DNA of 64,000 nt from Myxococcales bacterium (lineage in GTDB: Bacteria > Myxococcota_A > Polyangia > Polyangiales > JADJMO01): NCBI GenBank assembly GCA_016709545.1, contig JADJMO010000015.1, forward strand, positions 62,001 through 126,000. The letters run 5' to 3'. Both the position numbers and the translations under genes were made by a program. Shown in pieces: positions 43,058-51,171 of the stretch. Numbering within the stretch: position 1 is the first letter of the stretch; every line of letters begins with the position of its first letter. The notes under the pieces are model-generated. The model was given only the letters and a program-made list of their open reading frames with translations, did not search any database and was not told the origin of the DNA.

Positions 43058-43396
43058 ATCTTTGTCGGCGCTCTTAAGATGCTTGAACGATTTGGAGCAG
43101 AGAAAGGAGTGCTTCTGAGAGAGAGCGATCCGAGTGAAGGCCCGCTCGCTACCGTCGCATCGTGAGCATGGTGATCGCGGCAGCGCGCCCGCACGTTCCT
43201 TCGCCGCTCCTCAAAACAGACCCGCCCCCGCTCGCCAAGACGGACCCACGTCGCGATCGCGCGTCGGCATCTCGATCACGATCACGCCGCCGCGTAGCGA
43301 TCGCGATCGGTGCCGCGGACGCACGAAAGCCCCCGTTGCTCGGACCCGTCGGTGGTCGGCAGCGGGGGCTCGTCGTCGCGCAGCGGGGTAGAGGAG
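43058..43396. other. Intergenic region between the IS630-type element and istB
   Basis: No convincing gene. It contains AGCCCCCG (43328-43335) and CGGGGGCT (43363-43370), an 8-bp stem with a 27-base loop that could end istB transcription, and probably one terminus of the IS21-type element, but no end sequence could be matched to the other side by eye. Confidence 0.4.
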
Positions 43397-44128
43397 TCAG
43401 CCTCCGTTCTGCGGGGCGCGCAGCGAAGCGCCATCGATGCGGACGGTGTGGCACTGGTGGCGTAGACGCGAAAGGAGCGCCTCGACGAGGGGCTTGTTAC
43501 CGAGGAAGTTGTGCCACTCCTCGTATTCGAGATTCGTCGTGATGATCGTGGCTCGGCGTCGGTACCGCTCCTCCATCAGCTTGAAGAAGATGTTGGACTG
43601 CTCGGGCCGCAGGTTGAGGTAGCCCATCTCGTCGATCACGAGCACCTCGAGGCGCGCGAGGTAGGTGAGCAGCTTGCGGGTCGAGCGGTCGGCGAGCGAG
43701 GCGTACATCTCGTCGAAGAGGTCCTGGGCGCGTATGAAGCGCCCGCGATGTCCGTTCTGGAGGGCCTTGAGGAGCAGACCCGAGGCGAGTCCGGTCTTGC
43801 CGACGCCGGTCGGACCGATGAAGACGATGTTCTCGGCCTTGGCGACGAAGTCGAGCTCGGCGAAGCCGCGGATCTGTTTCTGGGAGACCCCCGGTTGTTT
43901 CTTGAATGGGAAGGACTCGAGGGTCCACTTCTCGGGGAGCTTGGCGCGGTCGATGCGCCACTCGAGCGCGTTCTGCTGGGCGTGGTGCCACTGCGCGCGA
44001 AGCAGACGTGCGATGAGGTCCTGGTACGAGAGGCTCGCCGTCTCGGCGTTCGCCAGCTCGTCATCGAGGAGCTCGGCGACACGTCCGAGGTGAAGCGACT
44101 TGAGCAACTGTGCGATCTCATCGGTCAT
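43397..44128 (-). CDS. istB: IstB-type transposition helper ATPase
   Basis: 243-residue AAA+ ATPase that activates IstA. It has the N-terminal IstB segment (LLKSLHLGRVAELLDDEL), Walker A VFIGPTGVGKTGLASGL, Walker B LEVLVIDEMGYL and the IstB-specific NIFFKLMEERYRRRATIITTNL. The start overlaps the istA 3' end by 11 bp. Confidence 0.95.
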   Translation of the reverse strand: MTDEIAQLLKSLHLGRVAELLDDELANAETASLSYQDLIARLLRAQWHHAQQNALEWRIDRAKLPEKWTLESFPFKKQPGVSQKQIRGFAELDFVAKAENIVFIGPTGVGKTGLASGLLLKALQNGHRGRFIRAQDLFDEMYASLADRSTRKLLTYLARLEVLVIDEMGYLNLRPEQSNIFFKLMEERYRRRATIITTNLEYEEWHNFLGNKPLVEALLSRLRHQCHTVRIDGASLRAPQNGG

Positions 44129-45530
44129 CTTCGCCGTCCTTCGGGTCATTGGGCCCGCTGAAGAAATCGCGCGCGATGCGGCGCAGCACCATGCGCTCGA
44201 GCCGATCGAGATCGGCCATGCGGTATCGGATCGCCTCGGCGAGCGCGTCGCGCATCGGCTCGCGCGGGTAGTCGTCGACCATCCGCAGGAGCCAGCGCAG
44301 ATCGCGCGTGCCTCCACGCCCTCGCTCGCGCAGCAGCGCGACGTACGCGACGCTCTCGGAAAGCCGCTCGGCCAATCGGCGCTCCTCGACCGAGACCGCG
44401 TGCCTCGCATAGAGGCCTTCGCTGCGCGGCGGACGATGCGCAACTTCGGTCACGCGCGCGTCGAGCGCTGCGATCTCGCGCCGCTGCGACGCAACGCGCC
44501 GCGGGCCGTCATAGACGTCGACGCGATCCTTGCTCTCGCGTACCTCGACGTCTCGGCCGATCAGCTGATACGGCACCGAGTAGCGGTTACGCCGGACGTT
44601 GACGTAGCCCTCGGTGTCAACGGTGCGGTGATGCAGCTCGTAGACCTCGGGCACAAAGATCGGCAATGGCTTCATGGCCACTCGTTCCTTGGCGAAGAGC
44701 TCGCGCGGGCTTGCATGCAGGTGCCGCTTGGAAGTGGCATTGACCTTGTCGCACCAGGCACGCGCCTGCGCGTTGAGGTCCTCGAAGGAGGCGAAGCGTC
44801 GGCCCGCGAAGAAGTTGTTCTCGATGTGATCGAAGGGGCGCTCGACGCGTGCCGAGCGGTTGGCGTCGCCGAGCTCGTGCGCGACGAAGTCGAAGTCGAA
44901 GCGCTCGCCGAAGGCGACCATCTCGGGCACCGCCACCATCTGGCGACCCGTGCCCGAGAGCACGATGACGTGCGTGTTGTCGATCATGCAACGCGCGCAG
45001 GCGCCGTCGAAATAGGTCACCGCGTCGGTGAGGAAGACCTTGCACTCGAATCGACTGAAGCGCGGATAGCACTGAAAGAAGAGCATTCGCGAGTAGCAGA
45101 GTGCGAGCGACGCCGTCTGGATCTTGGTGCGGTGTCCCGCGATCTCCGCCTCGTGCGGCGAGGTGTCGTGCTGCATCTCCTCGCCCGGCGCGAAGTCGTA
45201 GTGGCCCGCCGGCTTCGGCGGCGCGAAGCCGATCCCGTGCCGACGGCAGTACGCGGTCAGTGCGGGGTAGCTCACCGCGCCGCCGAGCGCCGAGAGCTCC
45301 TCGTGCACACGCACGAGGTTGCCCTTGCACGAGGCGTAGAGCGCGAGGATGTCCTGGTGATGCGGCTCGGCGCGCTCGGCGCGCTCGATGTGCGGCACGC
45401 CGTCGTTGCCCGCGCAGAGCACGCGCTTGACCGCGCCGCGCGAGATGCCGAGCGCGTCCGCGATCGCGCGCGAGCCGTGGCCTTGCTCACGTAGTCGAAG
45501 GATGGCTGACCGCGTCGTCTGATCCAGCAT
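44118..45530 (-). CDS. istA: IS21-family transposase IstA
   Basis: 470-residue DDE transposase. N-terminal HTH (LREQGHGSRAIADALGISRGAVKRVL), then an rve-type core with catalytic region EEMQHDTSPHEAEI, DAVTYFDGACARCMIDNTHV and ARVERPFDHIENNFFAG (Glu), and a C-terminal DNA-binding beta domain (GYVNVRRNRYSVPYQLIGRDVEV). Full length, likely functional. Confidence 0.95.
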   Translation of the reverse strand: MLDQTTRSAILRLREQGHGSRAIADALGISRGAVKRVLCAGNDGVPHIERAERAEPHHQDILALYASCKGNLVRVHEELSALGGAVSYPALTAYCRRHGIGFAPPKPAGHYDFAPGEEMQHDTSPHEAEIAGHRTKIQTASLALCYSRMLFFQCYPRFSRFECKVFLTDAVTYFDGACARCMIDNTHVIVLSGTGRQMVAVPEMVAFGERFDFDFVAHELGDANRSARVERPFDHIENNFFAGRRFASFEDLNAQARAWCDKVNATSKRHLHASPRELFAKERVAMKPLPIFVPEVYELHHRTVDTEGYVNVRRNRYSVPYQLIGRDVEVRESKDRVDVYDGPRRVASQRREIAALDARVTEVAHRPPRSEGLYARHAVSVEERRLAERLSESVAYVALLRERGRGGTRDLRWLLRMVDDYPREPMRDALAEAIRYRMADLDRLERMVLRRIARDFFSGPNDPKDGEDDR

Positions 45531-46391
45531 GTGTTACCTCCCGATCGCTGCGCCGCTTGAGGCGCTCGACCTCGCCGTGCGCGCTGCCGCACGCGAGCCG
45601 CACCGCCTCACGCGCTTCCTCTCCCGCGCCGTCCACGGCTCCGCGCACCAGCCGCGTGTGCGCGCGACGCGCGACCGCAGCCACAATGTGCAGATCGTCG
45701 AGCAGCTTCTCGACGGGCGCCGCGCCGTCGGCCGAGATCTCCGCGCGAGCCTCGAGCACCAGCATCGGGTTGCGCATAAGGAGCTCGCGCGCATCCGCGT
45801 TGCTCGACTTGTAGGTCGCGTACAACTCGCCGATCTGCCGATTCGCCAGGCGGAGCGGCGCGATCGCGTCGGCGAGGCGCACCGCGTGCTCCTCGTTGGC
45901 GCGCGCCAACGGCACCAGGAACTTCATCGCCGCGTGCGCGCCGATCGCCCCTCGCGCACGTGCATCTGCACCGGCTCGGGCAGCTCGCCGACGAGCCCGA
46001 TGCGACGGCTCACCCAGCTCTTGCTCCGATCGAAGCGTCGCGAGAGCTCGTCGAGCCCGAGACCGAAGCGCGTAGAGCGCTCGCGAAGCAGCCAGCCTTG
46101 CTCGATCGCGCTGTCGGGATCGCCGCCGCGCAGCTGCCGCTCGAGCAGTAGCGCATCGAGCTCGCCGAGCGCCCACTCGACCGCAGAGGCCGTGTCGTGA
46201 CCGAGCCGCGCGAGCGCGCGCACGCGCTTGTAGCCGTCGACGAGGACGAGCTTGGCGTCGTCGCGCACGACGATGAGCGGCGTCTGCTGCCCGATCTCCG
46301 CGAGCGAAGCGAGGAGCTTCCTCTCTCGCGCGGAACGCCGCGTCCGCAGCGATTCGTACCGTCGATCGATCTGACCGAGCTCGATCTGCAT
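45487..46391 (-). CDS. ParB/RepB-like protein of the IS21-type element (frameshifted)
   Basis: About 300 residues. The ParB-type N-terminal domain (SLAEIGQQTPLIVVRDDAKLVLVDGYKRVRAL) is followed by a KorB-like HTH (GLGLDELSRRFDRSKSWVSRRIGLVGELPEPV). The C-terminal half (GAIGAHAAMKFLVPLARANEEHAVRLADAI) is in another frame, joined at a G run at about 45948-45951 that is one base short. It may bind the element ends or act in segregation. ATG 46391. Confidence 0.75.
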
Positions 46392-46456
46392 CGCGCCCGA
46401 CGCTGCCACCCCCGGCCTCTCGTCTTGCGGATAGACCGGATTAGTCCGCCCGAATC

Positions 46457-46825
46457 CTATGAGGTATCGCGCACTTCCGGCCGCCTCTCGTCTTGCGTCG
46501 TCCGAAGGAGGACTCGCCCGAATTGGCCAATGAACTCCGCGCCTTGCCACCCCAAACTCGGTTTGCGCGAGGTCCCAGGGAAGTCGGTCCAACGGACGAG
46601 GCATTCGCGGGATCGGCGGCGGCCCCCGTCCTCGCGCGGCGCCGTCCGCTTCTCGATTCGCCGCGTCGCGAAGTAGCCACGGTTGGCCTCACGCCACGCG
46701 GCCTGCGTCTTCTTGCGGCGCGCCGCGCGACACTCGGGCTTCGAGCACGTCCGCTGCCGTGCGCCGACGCGGCCGTCGGGCTGGAACCACTGTCGACACA
46801 CCGGGCACGGCCGCTTGCGGACCAT
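46457..46825 (-). CDS. Zinc-ribbon protein associated with the IS21-type element
   Basis: About 122 residues. The N terminus has two CxxC/CxxxxC-type knuckles, KRPCPVCRQWFQPD and RQRTCSKPECRAARR, followed by a basic region (KKTQAAWREANRGYFATRR). This resembles the small zinc-finger proteins that precede ParB-like/IstA genes in some IS21 relatives. ATG 46825 is directly before the first Cys pair; the C-terminal half looks disordered and its end is uncertain. Confidence 0.65.
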   Translation of the reverse strand: MVRKRPCPVCRQWFQPDGRVGARQRTCSKPECRAARRKKTQAAWREANRGYFATRRIEKRTAPREDGGRRRSRECLVRWTDFPGTSRKPSLGWQGAEFIGQFGRVLLRTTQDERRPEVRDTS

Positions 46826-47346
46826 CCAACGCACCTGCGGCTTCGAGCGCGCAGCGCTCGCGGTGCGGGCCGACCTGCAAGGTCGGAAGTGCTCTGCCGT
46901 GCGCGATCGCGGCGGGGACGACGCCGCGCATCGCGACCCCGCAGCGAACGACACGCGCCTCCCTAAGTGCCTCTCGCCTACGCGGGCGCCTCATTGGCGT
47001 CGGCGACGTCGCACATCGCGACGGCGGCGACGGGCACGATGCCGCGAGGCGGTGCGATCACGCGGGGCGGACCTCTTCTCGCGAGCAGACCCGGGTCAAT
47101 TCTCGCGAGCGTCGAAGCGTTCCGAGCGAGTATCGATGCTCCCAAGAGGAATCGTGAAACCGGAATGTTCACGGTCAGGGCTCGGGCGCTTCGGGCGTGC
47201 CCCCGGCTGAGCGACTGGCGGAGCGCGTACCGCTCGTCCTTCGTGGCGCGACACCCCTAGATGCGATCGCCGAACGGCCTGCGTGGGAAGTCGATCGAGT
47301 CGACGCGTCGGCGTCGATCGCGAACCCCACGAATGGAGCGACGCTC
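46826..47346. other. Gene-free region between the IS21-type element and the bufferin-like cluster
   Basis: No supported gene. It contains two copies of the palindrome CTCGCGAG around 47077-47110, flanking a GACCCGGGTC-like core, and a lone GAAACC (47156-47161) without a matching -10. One of these repeats may mark the IS21-type terminus. Confidence 0.4.
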
Positions 47347-47478
47347 ATGGCCAAGATGTGCCCGATGTCCGGTTGCAGGTCGTGCAAGGGGACGTGCATT
47401 CACGACAAGCTGATGATCGGGATGGGGCTGATGGCCATGCTCGGCGCGGTCGCCCACTGGGGGCTGCACTGGGTGTGA
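47347..47478 (+). CDS. 43-residue cysteine-rich membrane peptide
   Basis: Short protein with four Cys in the first 17 residues (MCPMSGCRSCKGTC), a basic/His segment (IHDK) and one transmembrane helix to the C terminus (LMIGMGLMAMLGAVAHWGL). ATG 47347 has GGAG at about 13 bases. The CKG motif echoes the Cys-rich repeats of the bufferin-like precursor nearby, and its location next to that cluster suggests metal handling in the membrane. No named family is known to me. Confidence 0.6.
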   Translation: MAKMCPMSGCRSCKGTCIHDKLMIGMGLMAMLGAVAHWGLHWV

Positions 47479-47520
47479 GCTCGGTGAGGAGGCGCGGGCG
47501 GCCAAGGCGGCCGCCCAGCG

Positions 47521-48072
47521 CTACCCGTCGTGCTCGGCCTCCGCCTCGAGCTCGACGCCCAGTCCGTGGGCAAGCCGGTTCACGAAGTTGAAGTAGGCGA
47601 CGACCATCGCGAGATCGAGGACGGCGCGGTCGTCGAGCCCGGCGAGGCGCAGGGCATCGACGTCCGCCTCGCGCATCGCGGCCGGCGACCGCGTCAACTT
47701 GACCGCGTAGCCGATCATCGCGCGCAGGCGCGGCGACGCAGGCGCGGACGGCGGATCGGCAGCGATCGCCTCCACGAGCTCGTCGTCTCGCAGCAGCGGG
47801 CGGAGACTCCGCCCGTGGTGGGTCACTCAATAATGGCAGTCGTTTGTCGCGCTGACCGCGACCGCGATCGCCTCGCGCTCGGCCCGCGACAGCGGCGAGT
47901 GGGCGAACATCAAGGCCCGATAGAACTCGAGGTGCGTCGAGAGAGCACGCGGGTTGAGCGACGCGACCTGCAAGATGTTGGCGACGGGCTCCTTGCGCGT
48001 GTCCACCTTCGCGTAGGCGGCTGCGAGCTCGGCCTCGGCTTCGTTCGGGGGAATCGTGCGGATGTAGCTCAC
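47521..48072 (-). CDS. AhpD-like peroxidase-related selenoprotein (C-x-x-U)
   Basis: Carboxymuconolactone decarboxylase/AhpD-like protein of the peroxidase-related subfamily (183 residues). From GTG 48072, coupled by GTGA to the DUF2063 gene, the protein reads SYIRTIPPNEAEAELAA, then NPRALSTHLEFYRALMF, and VAVSATNDCHY followed by TGA (47829-47827) and THHGRSLRPLLRDDELV, all in one frame. Relatives have CHYC at this site, so TGA replaces the second catalytic Cys (residue 82). A perfect hairpin follows. Reading TGA as selenocysteine gives an intact enzyme; otherwise the gene would be split at its active site. Likely periplasmic-stress peroxide/thiol chemistry in the bufferin operon. Confidence 0.85.
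47798..47829 (-). promoter_or_regulatory. Bacterial SECIS element of the AhpD-like gene
   Basis: On the minus strand, UGA (47829-47827) is followed by 12 nt, then a perfect stem GGGCGGA/UCCGCCC with the triloop GUC (47807-47805). Loop size, a G in the first loop position and a UGA-to-loop distance of 19 nt match the bacterial SECIS consensus recognised by SelB. Confidence 0.78.
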
Positions 48073-49082
48073 GGACAGGCTCCTTCCAGGTTCGCGTCCG
48101 GGAGCTCGATGCGGGCGAAGACGCCCCCGGCGACCCACTCGCGAAACCAGATCATCACGCTGCGCTCCGCCTCGGCGAGCTCCTCCGCATCATGCACCTC
48201 GCGCTCGATGTGCGCGAGCGCGTCTCCGAGCGTCTCGCCGCCGAAGAGCGCGCTGAGCAGTGCGGTCATCGCGGGGGTCAAATCGAGGCGCCAGAGCGTC
48301 AGCTCGTGGCGATAGACGACCGTCGCCGACGCGGCGGCCGTGGGAATCGTCGGCGCCTCGTCGGTCCGCCAGGCCTGGAAATATGCATTCACCGGGTAGG
48401 CGAGGCGCAGCAGCCGCACGGTATCGGCGCGGGGTAGGCGCGCAGACGGCCACGCGTCGGGCGGCGTCGACTGGAGCGTCTCGAGGGAGAGCACCGGGGC
48501 GGCGGCCGCGTGAAGCACCTCGACCAGCGCCCATTCGAGCGTCGCGAGGCCGGCGAGGAAGGCGAGCGGTGCGGTCCCCAGATCGACGCCCGAAGCGCCC
48601 TCCACGAGGAAGGCCGACATGTGTTGGCCATACGCGTTCAGGTTCGGCGAGCGCGAGGGATGGCGTGCGATGTAGCCGTGGCAGAGTGCTTCGAACGTGT
48701 CCGTGCCGAGCGCGTACTGCACGGCGGGGTAGTCGTCGGCGAGGCACTCGACGAGGCGCGCGCGATAGCCGTGATGGTAGACGCCGAGGCGCTCGAGCGC
48801 GCCGAGGCGGGGACCGCGGGTGACCACGCGCTCGAGCTCGTCGAGCCTCGACACGAGGCCGTCGGCGACCACGCCCTCGGAGAGCAAGCCGGCATGGGTT
48901 ACCGACGCCGCGAACCACGACTGCAGGCGATCGAAGCTCGCGACGACGGGGGGGCGCGTCGACGTGCCATGCGCGGCAGGCGCGGCCTCGAGCACCGCGT
49001 TGCGCGGCGTCGCGCTCGCGCGCTCGTGAACGAACGCCTCGGTGGCGCCGCCGAGGAGCGGTGACGGCTTCCGATCGGTCAT
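48069..49082 (-). CDS. DUF2063 protein, BufC/MbnC-like partner
   Basis: 337-residue DUF2063 protein. The N-terminal domain begins about residue 48 (SFDRLQSWFAASVT, LGVYHHGYRARLVECLADDYPAVQYALG, FEALCHGYIARHPSRSPNLNAYG). DUF2063 proteins pair with DUF692 enzymes to recognise and modify Cys-containing precursor peptides. It begins with ATG overlapping the DUF692 stop (ATGA) and ends overlapping the selenoprotein start (GTGA), so the three are one translational unit. Confidence 0.88.
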   Translation of the reverse strand: MTDRKPSPLLGGATEAFVHERASATPRNAVLEAAPAAHGTSTRPPVVASFDRLQSWFAASVTHAGLLSEGVVADGLVSRLDELERVVTRGPRLGALERLGVYHHGYRARLVECLADDYPAVQYALGTDTFEALCHGYIARHPSRSPNLNAYGQHMSAFLVEGASGVDLGTAPLAFLAGLATLEWALVEVLHAAAAPVLSLETLQSTPPDAWPSARLPRADTVRLLRLAYPVNAYFQAWRTDEAPTIPTAAASATVVYRHELTLWRLDLTPAMTALLSALFGGETLGDALAHIEREVHDAEELAEAERSVMIWFREWVAGGVFARIELPDANLEGACP

Positions 49083-49957
49083 CGGGCAACTCCGCCGATC
49101 CACTGCTCCGCCTTCTTGGCCTCGGCGTGCGCGACCGGAAACGGCGGGATGTCGGCGTCCCACTCGAGCAAGATCGACGCGCCACCCGCGCGCTCGTGGG
49201 CGTGACCGAGCAGGCGCCACACGGGATCGACCACCGGCCCGACGTGCGTGTCGACGATGTGCGTGCCGTTGTGCGTGTGCCCGGCAACGTGGAACTGCAC
49301 GACGCGGTCGTACGGGATCGCGGCGAGGTACTCGTCGGGATCGAAGCCGTGGTTGTAGGCCGAGACGTAGACGTTGTTCACGTCGAGGAGGATCGCGCAG
49401 TCGGCCTGCTCGGTCAGCGCGCGGAGGAACTCCCACTCCTTCATCGTCGAGCCGGAGAACTCGACGTAGGTCGAGGGGTTCTCGATGACGAGCGGAGCCT
49501 CGAGGAAGTCTTGCACCTCGCGCACGCGCGAGACGACGTGCCGAAGCGCCTCCTCGGTGTACGGGATCGGCAACAAGTCGTGGGTGTTACGCCCGGCGAT
49601 TCCCGTCCAGCAGAGGTGGTCGGAGACCCAGCGTGCGCCGACGCGATCGCGCAGCGCCTTGAACTCGCGCAGGTAGTCCCAGTTCAATGGATCGGACGAG
49701 CCAATCGACATCGACACCCCGTGCATGACGATCGGGTAGCGCTCGGCGATCTGATCGAGGAACCAGAGGGGCTTGCCCTCGGTCTGCATGTAGTTCTCGC
49801 TGATGATCTCGAACCAGCCGACGTCGGGCGCGTGCTCCAGGATGTGCCCGTAGTGCACCGTACGCAGGCCGAGGCCGATCCCGAGATTGGGCAGATCGAA
49901 GCGGTTCGCCACGTGTTCCTCGTTCGTCGCGTTCGCCTGCGGGCCATCGACTCGCAT
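49079..49957 (-). CDS. DUF692 multinuclear iron enzyme, BufB/MbnB-like
   Basis: 292-residue TIM-barrel enzyme of the DUF692 family, which with DUF2063 oxidises Cys residues of RiPP precursors (oxazolone/thioamide in methanobactin, thiooxazole in bufferins). Metal-ligand regions are visible: IVMHGVSMSIGS (His), WVSDHLCW (Asp-His), LVIENPSTY (Glu), LLDVNNVYVSAYNHG (Asp-Asn), QFHVAGHTHNG (His) and LLEWD (Glu). The Cys-rich precursor gene lies 128 bp upstream on the same strand, separated by strong hairpins. Confidence 0.92.
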   Translation of the reverse strand: MRVDGPQANATNEEHVANRFDLPNLGIGLGLRTVHYGHILEHAPDVGWFEIISENYMQTEGKPLWFLDQIAERYPIVMHGVSMSIGSSDPLNWDYLREFKALRDRVGARWVSDHLCWTGIAGRNTHDLLPIPYTEEALRHVVSRVREVQDFLEAPLVIENPSTYVEFSGSTMKEWEFLRALTEQADCAILLDVNNVYVSAYNHGFDPDEYLAAIPYDRVVQFHVAGHTHNGTHIVDTHVGPVVDPVWRLLGHAHERAGGASILLEWDADIPPFPVAHAEAKKAEQWIGGVAR

Positions 49958-49971
49958 CGATAATGAACGCA

Positions 49972-50067
49972 GCCGGGACGCCGACTCGAGGTCGGCGCCC
50001 GGCTACGCCCGGCTCCGCGCCGCGCGGGTGGGGCTCGTGGGGAGACTCATCCTCTCCCACCCGCGCG
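49972..50067 (-). terminator. Double hairpin between precursor and DUF692 genes
   Basis: Two strong stems in the 127-bp gap. One is a perfect 12-bp stem CGCGCGGGTGGG/CCCACCCGCGCG (50021-50032 with 50056-50067). The other is a 13-bp stem with one bulged A (49972-49985 with 49991-50003). Neither is followed by a T run. They could act as partial terminators or mRNA stabilisers, giving more precursor than enzyme transcript, as is usual in RiPP operons. Confidence 0.6.
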
Positions 50068-50084
50068 ACGCGTCGCCGAACTCT

Positions 50085-50348
50085 TCACGCGTCGGTCTTG
50101 CAGCCGCCCTGACCCTTGCAGTCGTTCTGCCCCTTGCACGCGTTCTTCCCCTCGACCTTGCAGCCGCCCTGGCCCTTGCACGCGTTCATGCCCTTGCAGG
50201 CGTGCTTGGCTACCGGCATGGCGCTCGAGCCGCCGCTCATCGCGGCGCCGTTGTTCGCGGCGGGGGCCGGGCTGCTTGCACAGCCGGTGACGCCGACGAG
50301 GATTCCACTGACGGCGGCTGCGACGAGCGCGTTCGACATACGAATCAT
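50085..50348 (-). CDS. Bufferin-like Cys-rich precursor (BufA-type)
   Basis: 87-residue secreted peptide: signal sequence with a lipobox-like VTGC (Cys23), Ala/Ser/Pro linker, then a repeat region with seven Cys in the pattern CKGMNACKGQGGCK and CKGQNDCKGQGGCK. The adjacent DUF692 and DUF2063 genes identify it as the likely substrate; Cys modification would create a copper- or zinc-binding metallophore. AAGGAGA precedes ATG 50348, and a GAAACC-N15-CGTACC promoter lies 37 bp upstream. The Cys motif differs from the EGKCG of DUF2282 precursors, resembling the second bufferin precursor type. Confidence 0.8.
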   Translation of the reverse strand: MIRMSNALVAAAVSGILVGVTGCASSPAPAANNGAAMSGGSSAMPVAKHACKGMNACKGQGGCKVEGKNACKGQNDCKGQGGCKTDA

Positions 50349-50385
50349 GAGGCAGTTCTCCTTGTTGGTTTGCGTGACGTGAGTC

Positions 50386-50412
50386 GGTACGAGCGGCGCC
50401 CGAGGCGGTTTC
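50386..50412 (-). promoter_or_regulatory. GAAACC-N15-CGTACC promoter of the bufferin-like operon
   Basis: GAAACC at 50412-50407 and CGTACC at 50391-50386 on the minus strand, 37 bp before the precursor ATG. One of nine copies of the same bipartite motif in 50.3-63.7 kb, all upstream of genes. Confidence 0.75.
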
Positions 50413-50464
50413 GCGAAATTCGTACGCCCACGCTTTTCTCGGTCCGCCCGCGCGCTCACGACGC

Positions 50465-51145
50465 TCAATGCGCGGCAGCAGCCTGAATTGCGGTGGTGAT
50501 GGTCGCGGCGCTGTCGGAGTGCGACTTGCTGACGATCACGTGCTTGCGGTCTACGAAGACGCTCAGCGCCGTGTAGCTGTTGTCCCAGAGCGGCTGCATG
50601 GCGCCGGTGGGGTCGTAGAGCGTCACGACTTGGTCCATCTTGAAGGCCGTCCGCCACGCCTTGCAGTCGGCCGCCGTCGGCGGCGCGCCGCTGGTCGATT
50701 GGAAGAGGACGTTGACCGAGGCGACGTTCGCTCCGGCGAAGGACGCCTCGATCGATTCGGCCTCTCGGGAGACCGCTTGGCAGTGCGGGCACCACCCGTG
50801 TGCCGCGAAGACCCAGAGCGCGTTCGCGCCGCAGAAGTCGTCGAGTGTGACGTCAGCGCCGTCGCAGGTCTTCAGCTTCACAGCAGCAAGCTGATCGCCG
50901 ATCCCGTAGCCGACGCTGACGCCCGCGGGCGGCGCCGCGCACGTCGCGGAGCTCCAGTCGCGCGACTGCTGCGCGCCGTCCGTCGCGAGGTTCGAGGCGT
51001 CCAGCGGGGCGCGCCCTGGCGTTGCGTCCAAGGCGGGGGCGCCTGGAGTATCCGTGACATCGCTCGCCACGCCCGGCGGGTGGTCGGTCGCGCTGCAGCC
51101 AAGCGCGGTCATCGTCAGCACCGTCATCACGAGCCGCATCCTCAT
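50465..51145 (-). CDS. Thioredoxin-fold (TlpA/AhpC-like) lipoprotein
   Basis: 226-residue predicted lipoprotein (lipobox TALGC at Cys17) with an Asp/Ala-rich linker and a redoxin domain from about residue 75. The active site is AAHGWCPHCQAVSRE (CxxC), followed by NVLFQSTSGAPP. It probably reduces or forms disulfides on the periplasmic side. A GAAACC-N15-CGTACC promoter lies 26 bp upstream. Confidence 0.85.
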   Translation of the reverse strand: MRMRLVMTVLTMTALGCSATDHPPGVASDVTDTPGAPALDATPGRAPLDASNLATDGAQQSRDWSSATCAAPPAGVSVGYGIGDQLAAVKLKTCDGADVTLDDFCGANALWVFAAHGWCPHCQAVSREAESIEASFAGANVASVNVLFQSTSGAPPTAADCKAWRTAFKMDQVVTLYDPTGAMQPLWDNSYTALSVFVDRKHVIVSKSHSDSAATITTAIQAAAAH

Positions 51146-51171
51146 GTTCCTCCGCGCTGTCAGACCCAGCA

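Larger units (their letters stand above)
43397..46825. mobile_element. IS21-type element with ParB-like and zinc-ribbon accessory genes
   Basis: Four minus-strand genes in close order: zinc-ribbon protein, ParB-like protein, IstA transposase, IstB helper ATPase. The span given covers genes only; the termini were not located. IstA and IstB define the IS21 family. The constant spacing and 44-bp overlap of ParB-like with istA imply that the accessory genes belong to the element. Confidence 0.75.

Noticed and set aside
47156..47161. Tenth copy of the GAAACC promoter
   Set aside because: GAAACC is present but the bases 15 nt later are AGGGCT, not CGTAC(C/T).
47226..47231. CGTACC as a promoter -10 for the 43-residue peptide
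   Set aside because: The matching -35 position reads GGCTGA, and the gene starts over 110 bp away.
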